This document shows, piece after piece, positions 27,607 to 36,125 of a stretch of 64,000 nucleotides of DNA (within the stretch, counting starts at the first letter, position 1; every line of letters begins with the position of its first letter). This stretch comes from Curvivirga sp965219885 (GTDB lineage: Bacteria > Pseudomonadota > Alphaproteobacteria > UBA8366 > Aestuariispiraceae). The translations under genes were made by a program, and so were the position numbers. Under the pieces are notes generated by a model that was not told where the DNA came from, did no database searches, and saw nothing but the letters and a program-made list of their open reading frames with translations. The stretch spans positions 930,001-994,000 of the forward strand of contig NZ_CBDCOT010000009.1 in NCBI RefSeq assembly GCF_965219885.1. Direction: 5' to 3'.

Positions 27607-28752
27607 TTAATTTCTTAGCAAAGATTTGAGTATAGTTGCGGATTTTTCTGCCCCATCCAGCGGAAATGGAGTATGCGGAATAACTGCTTGATTGGCTAGA
27701 AGAATATCTATTTTGTCTGCCAATAGATCGGGCGTTAAGCTGCTTTCATCTACGATAGACAGGCGATTGGCTTGTGCTAATAGTTCTGCGCGTAAGGTTT
27801 GTTCGCTTTCCTCCCCGTCTGCAAAAGGAATCACCAGACTATTCACGCCCGTAGCTAGGATATCCATGATCGTATTGTAGCCTGCCTGACTGATAGATAG
27901 TTTTGCAGAGGAAAGCAGGTTTCGAAAATCAGATCGGGCATCCTCAATGATCAGATTATCCTGAGCTTGGCTTTTGAGTTTTGTTTTAATGGAGTCAGGC
28001 AAGTTTGGGCCAAGTAATAGACGCCAAATACCTGCTTTGTTTTGACTAAGTTTATAGGCTTGAAGGGCAGTTTCATAAATGCGCTGGCCTACAGCGCCCC
28101 CACCGGCAGAAATAACAACTTCGGAAAGATCACCTGTTTCAAGTGCCTTTGAAGATCCGCTATCTACATATCCTGTATAGATGAGCTTATCGCCTAAACA
28201 GTCCGCATCTTTAAAACTTCTTTCCAAAGGGCAAAATTCTTTTTCTCCATGGATAAGAACACGGTCTAGATATTGATTGGTTGTATCAAAGGCAAATTGG
28301 CGTTTCTTTTCTTTTTTGGGATCTACCAGAATATCGCGGATAGACGTTGCACAAGGGATGTTATCATTTTTGGCCTTTTCAAGCAGAGGGATAAGCTCTT
28401 CCTTAAATTTACGACGGGCAAAAGGAAAGCCTTCTAAAAGGATAACATCAGGAGATATTTTATTGTATAAATCAATGAGTTGGTTGCGGCGTTCCTGCCA
28501 CCATTTTTCATCAATCAAATCACCCTTTTCATCAATTAACTGATTGAAATCTCCATTTCTGGTTTTTGTGGGGGTAAGTTGATGAAAATATGCGTCACCA
28601 AGATCTGGCAATTCTTCAGGAAACCCACCACTGATATAATGAGCTTCAAAGCCAGCTTTAAGGCAGGCGCGGGTGAGGGCTGCCGCGCGCATCTGATGTC
28701 CAATCCCAAGAAGATGTTGTACATGAAAGAAAAGCTTAGGTTTTTCTGTCAT
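27607..28752 (-). CDS. MurG-like (GT28-type) glycosyltransferase
   Basis: 381 aa GT-B fold enzyme. The N-terminal LFFHVQHLLGIGHQMRAAAL is the donor-side glycine loop of the MurG/MGT type. The C-terminal half has VVISAGGGAVGQRIYE, then KLSISQAGYNTIMDIL and VIPFADGEESEQTLRAELL, the GT28 nucleotide-sugar motif. The acceptor is unknown. The start overlaps the phosphatase gene stop by four bases (ATGA). It is paralogous in design to the gene at 31780-33012 of the same cluster. Confidence 0.82.
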   Translation of the reverse strand: MTEKPKLFFHVQHLLGIGHQMRAAALTRACLKAGFEAHYISGGFPEELPDLGDAYFHQLTPTKTRNGDFNQLIDEKGDLIDEKWWQERRNQLIDLYNKISPDVILLEGFPFARRKFKEELIPLLEKAKNDNIPCATSIRDILVDPKKEKKRQFAFDTTNQYLDRVLIHGEKEFCPLERSFKDADCLGDKLIYTGYVDSGSSKALETGDLSEVVISAGGGAVGQRIYETALQAYKLSQNKAGIWRLLLGPNLPDSIKTKLKSQAQDNLIIEDARSDFRNLLSSAKLSISQAGYNTIMDILATGVNSLVIPFADGEESEQTLRAELLAQANRLSIVDESSLTPDLLADKIDILLANQAVIPHTPFPLDGAEKSATILKSLLRN

Positions 28753-29369
28753 ATACCCTGTTCCTTATTGGGGTTTGGCCCGGGATGAAGTTTAATATTC
28801 ATCTCCACAATTGAGGGATGTCCATTATGATCCAGTTCAAATAGATGTGCTTCGGCCTGATTAAGCTTGTATGGAGGTTTTCCTAACATGGGCCAATCAC
28901 AAGCCAGCGCCATGATTGCTCTAATCATTGCCAAATGTGTGACACAGACGGTGGCTTGATCGTGTTTTGCGATTTCTTGCAGCAATGGGTTGATACGGTT
29001 TTGAACCTGTCTTGGACTTTCCCCATTTGGCGGTAAGAAATCCAATCCACGATCTTCGTTCTCCTGCATTTCAGTACCAAGTCGTTCACGTAGATCGGGT
29101 AAAACTTTTCCTTCCCAATCTCCAAAACTCATTTCTATCAAGCGTTTGTCGGTTGGTGGTGTCTTACCGGACAGGATTTCTGCGGTTTCCAATGCTCTGG
29201 ATAAGGGGCTACTAATCCATTGGAAAGTTTCTGTGAATTCAGGTAATCGCCATTCTTTCACCCAATTTTTGCTGAGATCGGAAATGGGAATATCTGTATG
29301 CCCCTGAAGACGTTTTTCACCATTCCAAATCGTTGGTGCATGTCGAATAAGCAAAAGTGGTGTGGTCAT
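28749..29369 (-). CDS. Histidine phosphatase family protein
   Basis: 206 aa phosphoglycerate-mutase-like phosphatase. The phospho-acceptor motif is LLIRHAPT (RHA variant of RHG, His9), the catalytic Glu is in EMSFGDWEGK and the second His in VCVTHLAMIRA. Such enzymes in glycosyltransferase operons usually dephosphorylate sugar-phosphate intermediates (for example GpgP in glucosylglycerate synthesis), but the substrate here is unknown. Both its start and stop overlap neighbouring glycosyltransferase genes by four bases. Confidence 0.88.
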   Translation of the reverse strand: MTTPLLLIRHAPTIWNGEKRLQGHTDIPISDLSKNWVKEWRLPEFTETFQWISSPLSRALETAEILSGKTPPTDKRLIEMSFGDWEGKVLPDLRERLGTEMQENEDRGLDFLPPNGESPRQVQNRINPLLQEIAKHDQATVCVTHLAMIRAIMALACDWPMLGKPPYKLNQAEAHLFELDHNGHPSIVEMNIKLHPGPNPNKEQGI

Positions 29370-30481
29370 AAAGGCAAGCTCCGGGCGATGATTTGGGCCG
29401 CAGCCTGAAGGGAATGATTATATTTTACATTTTCTTCGGCAGCAAAAGACATATTGTGACGAATATCTTCATGTTCCAAAAGGTAGTCTACCGCTTCACT
29501 AAAAGCATCTACGTTACCTTCTTCCACCAATAAGCCGGTTTGTCGATGATGGATGAAGTTGGCTATGCCCGCTCTGTTGGCAGAGACGACAGGTAATCCT
29601 GCTGCTTGGGCTTCTAACATAGCTAAGCCAAAGGCTTCTTTAATACCGGGCCATATACATAAATCGCAATTTTGAAGTAAATCGGCGATTTCATTTTCAT
29701 CCATTTGTCCGGTGAAACGAACTGGTACGTGGAGGTTTGCAAATTTTTCTTCTAAATCTTTACGACTTTCTCCATCTCCGACAAGAATCAGGCTGCAGGC
29801 GTTTTCCCCAAGCTTTTTCCAGCTATCTGCAATAATTTCATAGGATTGCGTTTTATCTCCCTTGCGCATCATGCCAACAGCAATCGCCCAGATGTCATCT
29901 TCAGGTAAATCGAGTTTTTCAGCCCATTTCCCCCGGTCCAATTGATCTAGGTTACTTTGATAGGGACGTGCGTCCAAGAAGGGCGGTAATAATATCAGTT
30001 CCGTCCAGCTGGGAAGATATGGTTTGATACAAGGCACATCATCCGGATTTAGCACATAAATCCGCCCTGCCAGCGCCAGCGCTTCCTGTGTGGCTTTTAA
30101 TCCCCGATCCCAAGGACCACTTTCCTGTTTGGGTGCATAACTTGCTTCTGCGATACAGTATGGAATATGAAAATGTTTACAGATCTTTGGGCCAATCAGA
30201 TCAGGTGCCTTATGATAAAGATGATAGGTAAACCAAACTTCTGGTGCGCCATTTTTCTCATATAACGTAATTAGACGCTGCATTTCTGCTGCGGCTTCCT
30301 GTTCAAGACTATCCTGAATTTCATTGTCACCTGTTTTATTATAGGAACGAAACTCACTGGCTAATTCGACCTTTTCGCCTGACATTTTTAACGCTTGTAG
30401 TATCAATCGTCCCACGCGCCGATCTCCGGACGGGGTCGGATGGTTGGGTGATTTTAACGGGGCATAAAAGGCGATAGTCAT
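29366..30481 (-). CDS. Group 1 (GT4) glycosyltransferase
   Basis: 371 aa GT-B retaining glycosyltransferase. The C-terminal half shows IAVGMMRKGDKTQSYEII, LILVGDGESRKDLEEKFANL and the E-x7-E donor motif in PGIKEAFGLAMLEAQAAGLP. The N-terminus has SGDRRVGRLILQALK. The acceptor is unknown. It has a four-base overlap with the phosphatase gene downstream and lies 16 bases after the next GT4 gene, so the operon is compact. Confidence 0.85.
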   Translation of the reverse strand: MTIAFYAPLKSPNHPTPSGDRRVGRLILQALKMSGEKVELASEFRSYNKTGDNEIQDSLEQEAAAEMQRLITLYEKNGAPEVWFTYHLYHKAPDLIGPKICKHFHIPYCIAEASYAPKQESGPWDRGLKATQEALALAGRIYVLNPDDVPCIKPYLPSWTELILLPPFLDARPYQSNLDQLDRGKWAEKLDLPEDDIWAIAVGMMRKGDKTQSYEIIADSWKKLGENACSLILVGDGESRKDLEEKFANLHVPVRFTGQMDENEIADLLQNCDLCIWPGIKEAFGLAMLEAQAAGLPVVSANRAGIANFIHHRQTGLLVEEGNVDAFSEAVDYLLEHEDIRHNMSFAAEENVKYNHSLQAAAQIIARSLPL

Positions 30482-30497
30482 GATCTTCCTTTGAAGG

Positions 30498-31757
30498 TTA
30501 CTTCAGGGAAGTATGGTCCAGATTAAAACATTCTGCCAGTCTGGTGATACAATGATCCGCGTCAAATTCTTCACGGACACGTTTTTCACCTGCCTGACCC
30601 ATCTTGTATCTTTGTTTTGGACTCGTAATGATTTTTAAAAGCTTCTCTGACAGATTATCTGCATCTTCGGCTTCTGCGAGTAATCCGTTCTTACCATCAA
30701 CGATTAGTTCAGGAATGGCAGAGATATTGGTAGACACAACAGCCAGCCCTTGGCTTTGAGCTTCCATTAAAACATTTGGTAAACCATCGCGATCGCCATC
30801 TTCGACGACTTTACTGGCAAGAACAAAAGCATCAGCCTTGCGAATTTCTTCCAGTACTTTTTCCTGAGGTTGTGCACCAAGCCAATCGATCTTATCGGAT
30901 AATCCAAGGTTTTTTGCTTGTGATTTAAGTTTCTCTTCCAGCGTGCCGCCACCGACTTGTATTAGTTTCCAATGCAAATCTTTTGGTAGTTTTGCCAAGG
31001 CGTTGAGTAAGTCGTCATAACCTTTCTTTTTGACCAAACGACCCACAGAAACAAGTGTAACTGTTTTTTCTGTGGTTGATCCGTCAAAATCATTTTCTTT
31101 TCGATCAAAATGATCGAAGCGTGCCAAATCAAGTCCATGATAAATGAGATGCACTTTCTCTGGATCAGGGCTTAGCTCACGCAGATGGGCAGCGCCATAA
31201 GCAGTACAAGTTGAAAGCCAGCCCATTTCAGCCATTTTTTCTTGTTTCTCCCAATCAGGGATTGTCCAGATATCTTTGGCATGGGCAGAACCGCTCCACG
31301 GCAGTTTCCGCATTATAGCGGCATAGCGGGTTACAGATGCGGGCGTATGCAAAAAATGAAAATGTATACGTTCTATACTGTCAGGTAATTCCGTTGCCAA
31401 AACACAAGCTTGTCCAAATCGGCGAATACGATTTCTTGTTTTGTCGCGTTTATAATCTTTCAAAAATGCACGGAATGCTTTTGAATATCCGGGCAAACAA
31501 CGGGCTTTGAGCCATGCTTTTGAAACCCGTGATTTCTCTTCATGAAGATATTCTGGCAAATAGGATACATCTGCTTCAATTTCGCTGTGAATTGGATGAC
31601 GAGCTGTATCTGTTGGATGACGCAGGGAAATAATTTTGATGCCCAAGCCAAGCTTTTCCAAGTTGCGGATTTCTTGGGCAATAAAGGTTTCAGAAAGACG
31701 AGGATAGCCTTTCAAGACAAAAGCAACAGAAGGCTTTTCGGATTTATTCTGGGACAT
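30498..31757 (-). CDS. Group 1 (GT4) glycosyltransferase
   Basis: 419 aa GT4 enzyme. VAFVLKGYPRLSETFIAQEI is the SETF motif seen in glycosyltransferases of exopolysaccharide and colanic-acid type. VSVGRLVKKKGYDDLLNALA and the donor motif in VEDGDRDGLPNVLMEAQSQG are clear. It is cytoplasmic. It lies 22 bases after the GT gene at 31780-33012 and 16 before the next, so it is mid-operon. Confidence 0.86.
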   Translation of the reverse strand: MSQNKSEKPSVAFVLKGYPRLSETFIAQEIRNLEKLGLGIKIISLRHPTDTARHPIHSEIEADVSYLPEYLHEEKSRVSKAWLKARCLPGYSKAFRAFLKDYKRDKTRNRIRRFGQACVLATELPDSIERIHFHFLHTPASVTRYAAIMRKLPWSGSAHAKDIWTIPDWEKQEKMAEMGWLSTCTAYGAAHLRELSPDPEKVHLIYHGLDLARFDHFDRKENDFDGSTTEKTVTLVSVGRLVKKKGYDDLLNALAKLPKDLHWKLIQVGGGTLEEKLKSQAKNLGLSDKIDWLGAQPQEKVLEEIRKADAFVLASKVVEDGDRDGLPNVLMEAQSQGLAVVSTNISAIPELIVDGKNGLLAEAEDADNLSEKLLKIITSPKQRYKMGQAGEKRVREEFDADHCITRLAECFNLDHTSLK

Positions 31758-31779
31758 ATGTTTTTCGTTTGGTTAGATG

Positions 31780-33012
31780 TTAACCGGAAATTTGTGAAAG
31801 CGTTGCAGCTGTTTCACGATTTTTGGCGCGGGTATCAAGATGTTTTTGGGTTAGTCGGTTCACGCTATCAAGACCATCCATTAAGCCAGGTACAACCACA
31901 TCGCTTGGACGTTTTTGTTGTGGTAATTGACGAAGGGCTGTTGCCATTGTATCCGGACGGCGTTCATTGTCGTCTTCCAGCATAGAAACCAAACCTAAAG
32001 ATTGAGCACTGGAAGCACGGATAAATTGTTCCATACGTGGACGGGTACGTGGAATAATCATCGCAGGTTTGTCAAAAGATAAGATTTCACAAAATGTGTT
32101 ATATCCACCCATGGCGACGATAGCTGCGGCATTGTCCATTAAGCTTTCCATATGGGCATCAAAAGAAAGAGCTTCTACATTATCAAGCTTATTGATCCGC
32201 TCAACAAAGGCGTTTTGTTGTTCGGATTGCATGAAAGGACCAAATACAATCAGCGCAGGATAGGGTAGGTTTTTATGATTTTCATAAGCCCGTAAGACCC
32301 AGTCAACCATCAGGTCGCCGTCACCACCACCACCCGGAGTGACCAATAAATAAGGCGGTTCAAACTTTGAGATGATATAGGGTTTGATGGCTTCACTTGG
32401 TACTTCACGTTCCAGATAGCCCGTATAAACCATCTTGCGTAATACAGATTCAGGTACATGCATCCCATCAAGAGGTTTGCAAATTTGTGGTAGACCATAC
32501 ACCCAGATTTCATCATATAGGTTTTCAAGTGCCGGCATGGCGCCTTTGCGTTCCCATTCTGGTTCCAGGAGATCTGGGTCATCCATGACATCACGTAATC
32601 CAAGGACCAGAGGCACGCCCATTTCTTTTAACATATGAAGGGTGTTTTCGACTTCCCCACGTAATCCCAATGGTTCTTTATCCACAATAAAAAGATCAGG
32701 ATCAAAAGCTTCAGCAGTATGTTTGATAATAGAGGCACGCATCGCCAAAGTTTCTTCAATATCCATATGAAGTTTTAGCGATGTGTAATCCCCGTTTCGG
32801 AGTTTGATCACGCCGGGGATACGGACAAAATCAACACGGGAAGAAAAATCAAAACTACCAATGATAGGTGATCCGGTGAGGATCAAAACACTTAAGTTGG
32901 GATTTTGACGCACTAAAGAATGGGCAATTGCGCGTGTACGGCGCAAATGGCCCAGCCCGAATGTATCGTGGCTATACATCAAAATTCGTGAAGCACGCTC
33001 TATTGCGACCAT
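31780..33012 (-). CDS. MurG-like glycosyltransferase, first gene of the glycan cluster
   Basis: 410 aa from the start at 33012, chosen because the reading matches the conserved opening SRILMYSHDTFGLGHLRRTR; an earlier in-frame ATG (33159) would add 49 residues with Cys-rich, non-coding character and run through a perfect palindrome. The nucleotide-sugar side has LLVTPGGGGDGDLMVDW, MGGYNTFCEIL and PRTRPRMEQFIRAS. GLGHLRR is a shared feature of MurG and macrolide-type transferases. The ribosome site (ACGGG) is weak. It is the first of seven minus-strand genes running to 26259, with the promoter presumably in the 33013-33272 gap. Confidence 0.8.
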   Translation of the reverse strand: MVAIERASRILMYSHDTFGLGHLRRTRAIAHSLVRQNPNLSVLILTGSPIIGSFDFSSRVDFVRIPGVIKLRNGDYTSLKLHMDIEETLAMRASIIKHTAEAFDPDLFIVDKEPLGLRGEVENTLHMLKEMGVPLVLGLRDVMDDPDLLEPEWERKGAMPALENLYDEIWVYGLPQICKPLDGMHVPESVLRKMVYTGYLEREVPSEAIKPYIISKFEPPYLLVTPGGGGDGDLMVDWVLRAYENHKNLPYPALIVFGPFMQSEQQNAFVERINKLDNVEALSFDAHMESLMDNAAAIVAMGGYNTFCEILSFDKPAMIIPRTRPRMEQFIRASSAQSLGLVSMLEDDNERRPDTMATALRQLPQQKRPSDVVVPGLMDGLDSVNRLTQKHLDTRAKNRETAATLSQISG

Positions 33013-33151
33013 CTTGACCCGTCTGTTTCCTTGATTACATATTGGATGTAATCGTAAATTATTACGCACACTATCGCAGAAAAGCGATGAAAAACAAGTG
33101 GGATCACTCTGCCCAATTTTACTTTTGCAAGCAAGACGTGTGATAAATGCA

Positions 33152-33173
33152 ACAGTCACATTGATGTGACTGT
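33152..33173. promoter_or_regulatory. Perfect 22-bp palindrome, candidate operator
   Basis: ACAGTCACAT and ATGTGACTGT are exact reverse complements with a two-base spacer (TG). It lies between the divergent glycosyltransferase operon and the cyclic-nucleotide-binding gene. No T-run follows on either strand, so it is not a usual terminator. Half-site TCACA...TGTGA order is opposite to the CRP consensus. The binding factor is unknown. Confidence 0.6.
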
Positions 33174-33272
33174 GGTTTCACTTGCGAATGGGCGATGAAA
33201 AAAGCATATTACCCCAAAGAGGGGGAGACTATTGGTTCTATGCCGATAGGAAGTTAAGGATTTAAGAATTTA

Positions 33273-33731
33273 ATGAGTTTGCAAGAAGAAGTCGAAGCGC
33301 TCTCGAAAGTGCCTATTTTTGAACGTCTGGATATGGCGAAACTAAAAGTACTCGCTTTTACAGCTGATCGTGCCACATATGCGCCACAAGACCTTTTATG
33401 TAAGGAAGGGGAGCGCGGTGATCGCGCCTTCGTGCTTATGTCTGGCGAAGCGAAAATCTGGGTGGAAACCAATACGGGGCCATTGCATGTGGCGGATTTA
33501 AAACGTCACGATGTGGTCGGGGAAATCGCTTTGCTCGCAGGCTTGCCACGAAGTGCGACGGTCATTGCAGAATCGCAAGTTGAAGCCTTAATTTTAAATG
33601 AAGATGTGTTTATGCATATGATCCATGAATTTCCAAGTGTCGGGCTTGAACTAATGCGTAGCTTGGCTGAAAAACTTCACAATACGACGTCCCGTCTTCA
33701 GGATGTGGCGAATTTACCAAGTGATGAATAG
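33273..33731 (+). CDS. Cyclic-nucleotide-binding domain protein (no DNA-binding domain)
   Basis: 152 aa, consisting of a single cNMP-binding domain with a short N-terminal helix. The phosphate-binding cassette VGEIALLAGLPRSATVIA (about residues 87-104) keeps the Glu and the Arg-Ser that contact cyclic nucleotides in CRP. The C-helix (VGLELMRSLAEKL) ends with no helix-turn-helix, so it cannot be a CRP-type DNA-binding regulator. It may be a cAMP sensor acting on a partner. It is followed 10 bases later by a methyltransferase gene, likely co-transcribed, and then the PTS regulators. Confidence 0.85.
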   Translation: MSLQEEVEALSKVPIFERLDMAKLKVLAFTADRATYAPQDLLCKEGERGDRAFVLMSGEAKIWVETNTGPLHVADLKRHDVVGEIALLAGLPRSATVIAESQVEALILNEDVFMHMIHEFPSVGLELMRSLAEKLHNTTSRLQDVANLPSDE

Positions 33732-33741
33732 GAAGATTTAA

Positions 33742-34230
33742 ATGTCACGACTTGATAGTGTGATCCGCCGGTTGAAAGCGCAACGTGCTTGCCTGGACGA
33801 GGCGACATCTATGGTAAATGGCAAAAGCGGACATGTTCTTGAACTTGGGCTTGGCAATGGTCGCACGTATGATCATTTGCGTGAAAGGTTACCTGGAAAA
33901 GATATCTATGTGTTTGAACGTCAGGTGAATGCTCACCCGGATTGTATTCCTCCTAAAGACAAATTATTTCTGGGTGATTTAGAAGATACTTTATTGGAAG
34001 CCCGTGATAAACTGGGGGCGACTGCAGATTTATTGCATTCCGATATTGGCACAGGTGATCCAGAAAGAAATCGTAAATTTGCATCTTGGCTAAGTACTAT
34101 TTATCCGGACTTAATGGCGTCAGGCGGCATCATCTTGAGTGATCAGGAATTAACCTTAAGTGAATTTGATCCTCTTCCATTGCCCCAAGATGTGCAGGTT
34201 GGGCGATATTATTTCTATAAAAAGAAATAG
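33742..34230 (+). CDS. Small class I SAM-dependent methyltransferase
   Basis: 162 aa, with SAM motif HVLELGLGNGRTYDHLRERL near residues 30-50 and the acidic strand IYVFERQVNAHPDC after it. It matches a short alphaproteobacterial methyltransferase type (possibly PF12692, assigned from memory). The acceptor is unknown. The start follows the cNMP-binding gene stop by 10 bases and the gene precedes hprK by 21, so it is in one operon with them. Confidence 0.82.
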   Translation: MSRLDSVIRRLKAQRACLDEATSMVNGKSGHVLELGLGNGRTYDHLRERLPGKDIYVFERQVNAHPDCIPPKDKLFLGDLEDTLLEARDKLGATADLLHSDIGTGDPERNRKFASWLSTIYPDLMASGGIILSDQELTLSEFDPLPLPQDVQVGRYYFYKKK

Positions 34231-34251
34231 GTAAAACGGAAGGTTGTTGTA

Positions 34252-34713
34252 ATGTCTGATAAAGAAAAGTTAATTCAGGAACATGCAACAACCATTGCTA
34301 TTCCAGAGGATAACACCGCGCAGCGATGGTCTGCGGTTATGTTACGAGGGCCTTCTGGTAGCGGTAAATCTGATCTTGCATTACGTCTTATTGATCAAGG
34401 GGCTGTCTTAGTCGCAGATGATCGATCATGTTTGGAATATAAAGAAAAAACCATTTGGGTCAGTCCGCCAAAACCACTTGCAGGAAAGCTTGAAGTGCGT
34501 GGTCTTGGAATCATGCAAGTTTCATATAAAGAGCTTGCTGAGTTGAAATTAGTGGTCGATCTAAAACCATTAAATGAAATCGAACGTATACCTGAACAAA
34601 AAACTGTAACGTATCTAGGACATGATGTGCCATATGTTCAAATTTGTGCCTTTGAAACATCAGCAGCGTTGAAAATTCGTTATGCATTGAATGCTGATTG
34701 GTTGGAGATATAA
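34252..34713 (+). CDS. hprK: HPr kinase/phosphorylase, short alphaproteobacterial form
   Basis: Serine kinase/phosphorylase for HPr, 153 aa. Only the C-terminal catalytic domain is present, as is usual in alphaproteobacteria (Gram-positive forms are about 310 aa). Walker A is RGPSGSGKSDLALRLI, followed by VADDRSCLEY and the HprK signature GKLEVRGLGIMQV. It should phosphorylate HPr (36126-36407) at Ser50. In many relatives chvG/chvI lie just upstream; here a cNMP-binding protein and methyltransferase occupy that place. Confidence 0.9.
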   Translation: MSDKEKLIQEHATTIAIPEDNTAQRWSAVMLRGPSGSGKSDLALRLIDQGAVLVADDRSCLEYKEKTIWVSPPKPLAGKLEVRGLGIMQVSYKELAELKLVVDLKPLNEIERIPEQKTVTYLGHDVPYVQICAFETSAALKIRYALNADWLEI

Positions 34714-34717
34714 AAAG

Positions 34718-35590
34718 ATGAGTGAAGTAACGGATGTCCCAATTTATCTTGTTACCGGTTTATCTGGTGCAGGAAAGTCCACATGTTTACATGTATTGGA
34801 AGATTTGGGGTATGAAGCCGTTGACAATTTACCATTGTCTCTCCTGCCTGCCCTGATTGAAGAAGCAATAAACCCTGATTCAGGATTTGGACCATTAGCT
34901 GTAGGTATTGATATCCGTAGTCGCAATTTTGATGTCAGTGAGTTTATTGATGTGGCGAAAAAACTACAGGCAGATGCAGGATGTCCGATACGTTTACTTT
35001 ATGTGGAATGTGATGATGAAAGTTTAATTTCCCGTTATAATCAAACACGACGACCACATCCATTAGCCCAGGATAGCCTGGAAAAATCCGTTGCGTTGGA
35101 ACGGGAGTTGCTAAACCCGTTAAAAGAACGCGCTGATCTTGTGATTGATTCAACAGGACAAACCATCTGGCAATTCAGAAGTCGCCTCAAACAGGTTCTC
35201 GGGGATGGGGTGGCTGATAAAATGGTGGTGACTTTGATGTCATTCTCTTTTGCCAAAGCTATTCCGCGCGATGCTGATTTGGTGTTTGATGTGCGGTTTT
35301 TACAAAACCCTCATTATATTGAAGAATTGCGTCCCCTCACTGGACAAGATCATTTCGTACAGGAATATGTGCGTAAAGATCCGGATTTTGAGAGTTTTAT
35401 GGAAAAACTTACATCCTTGCTTGATGTAACAATGCCACGTTATCAAGAAGAAGGAAAAAGCCATTTGACCATCGCAATTGGCTGTACTGGCGGGCGTCAT
35501 CGATCTGTTTTTGTGGCAGAAGAGTTGGGGAATTATCTACAAGGTCAATGGCCTTATCATGTAACTCACACGATTATTGGCAATGTTTGA
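34718..35590 (+). CDS. rapZ: RNase adapter protein RapZ
   Basis: P-loop protein of the RapZ/YvcJ family, 290 aa. In enterobacteria it targets RNase E to the GlmZ small RNA; in alphaproteobacteria the role is less clear. Walker A is TGLSGAGKST near residue 13, and the C-terminal domain ends with IGCTGGRHRSVFVAEELG. The ATG at 34718 is used because it is the canonical MSEVTDVPIYLVTG start, four bases after the hprK stop; an ATG at 34691 would overlap hprK. Confidence 0.92.
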   Translation: MSEVTDVPIYLVTGLSGAGKSTCLHVLEDLGYEAVDNLPLSLLPALIEEAINPDSGFGPLAVGIDIRSRNFDVSEFIDVAKKLQADAGCPIRLLYVECDDESLISRYNQTRRPHPLAQDSLEKSVALERELLNPLKERADLVIDSTGQTIWQFRSRLKQVLGDGVADKMVVTLMSFSFAKAIPRDADLVFDVRFLQNPHYIEELRPLTGQDHFVQEYVRKDPDFESFMEKLTSLLDVTMPRYQEEGKSHLTIAIGCTGGRHRSVFVAEELGNYLQGQWPYHVTHTIIGNV

Positions 35591-35685
35591 TTGTAAAAAG
35601 ACTTGATGAAAAGGTCTGAATGTTCATACTTCCTAATTGTAATTTCAACATATAAAAATGCGTATATTGCGGGGGCAAAATTTAT

Positions 35686-36084
35686 ATGATCGGTTTGGTT
35701 TTGGTCACTCATGGCAAGCTTGCAGATGAATTTGTATTAGCCATGGAACATGTGGTGGGTCCTCAGGAACAAGTTGCGAGTATTTGCATTGGCCCTGACG
35801 ATGATATGGAACAACGACGTACAGATATCGTTTCTGCTGTTGGTAAAGTTGATAGCGGTGAGGGTGTTATTGTTCTAACCGATATGTTTGGTGGGACGCC
35901 TTCTAACTTGGCGATTTCCATTATGGACCAAGGTAAGATCGAAGTTTTAGCTGGATTGAACCTTCCAATGTTGATCCGTTTAGCCAGTGTGCGTCAAACC
36001 GAAGATATGGATGAAGCTGTAAAAGCAGCACAGGAAGCAGGCGTAAAATATATAAATATCGCCAGTAAGCTGCTTGGGAATTAA
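35686..36084 (+). CDS. PTS EIIA component, mannose/fructose (Man) family
   Basis: 132 aa EIIA-Man-type phosphocarrier. The phospho-accepting His is His9 in LVLVTHGKLADEF, and TDMFGGTPSNLA is the family signature. No sugar-specific EIIB, EIIC or EIID follows, so it is probably regulatory rather than part of a sugar importer. It sits between rapZ and HPr, the usual alphaproteobacterial order. Confidence 0.93.
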   Translation: MIGLVLVTHGKLADEFVLAMEHVVGPQEQVASICIGPDDDMEQRRTDIVSAVGKVDSGEGVIVLTDMFGGTPSNLAISIMDQGKIEVLAGLNLPMLIRLASVRQTEDMDEAVKAAQEAGVKYINIASKLLGN

Positions 36085-36125
36085 GCACCTATCGCATAAA
36101 CAAGATTTAAGTAAGTTATATAAAT

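Noticed and set aside
31808..31830. Possible parS site (TGTTTCACG).
   Set aside because: Only the first nine bases match; the second half is ATTTTTG instead of TGAAACA, and it lies inside a glycosyltransferase gene.
33013..33159. N-terminal extension of the first glycosyltransferase of the cluster.
   Set aside because: It would run through the 22-bp palindrome and lacks similarity to the family opening; 33012 matches the conserved start.
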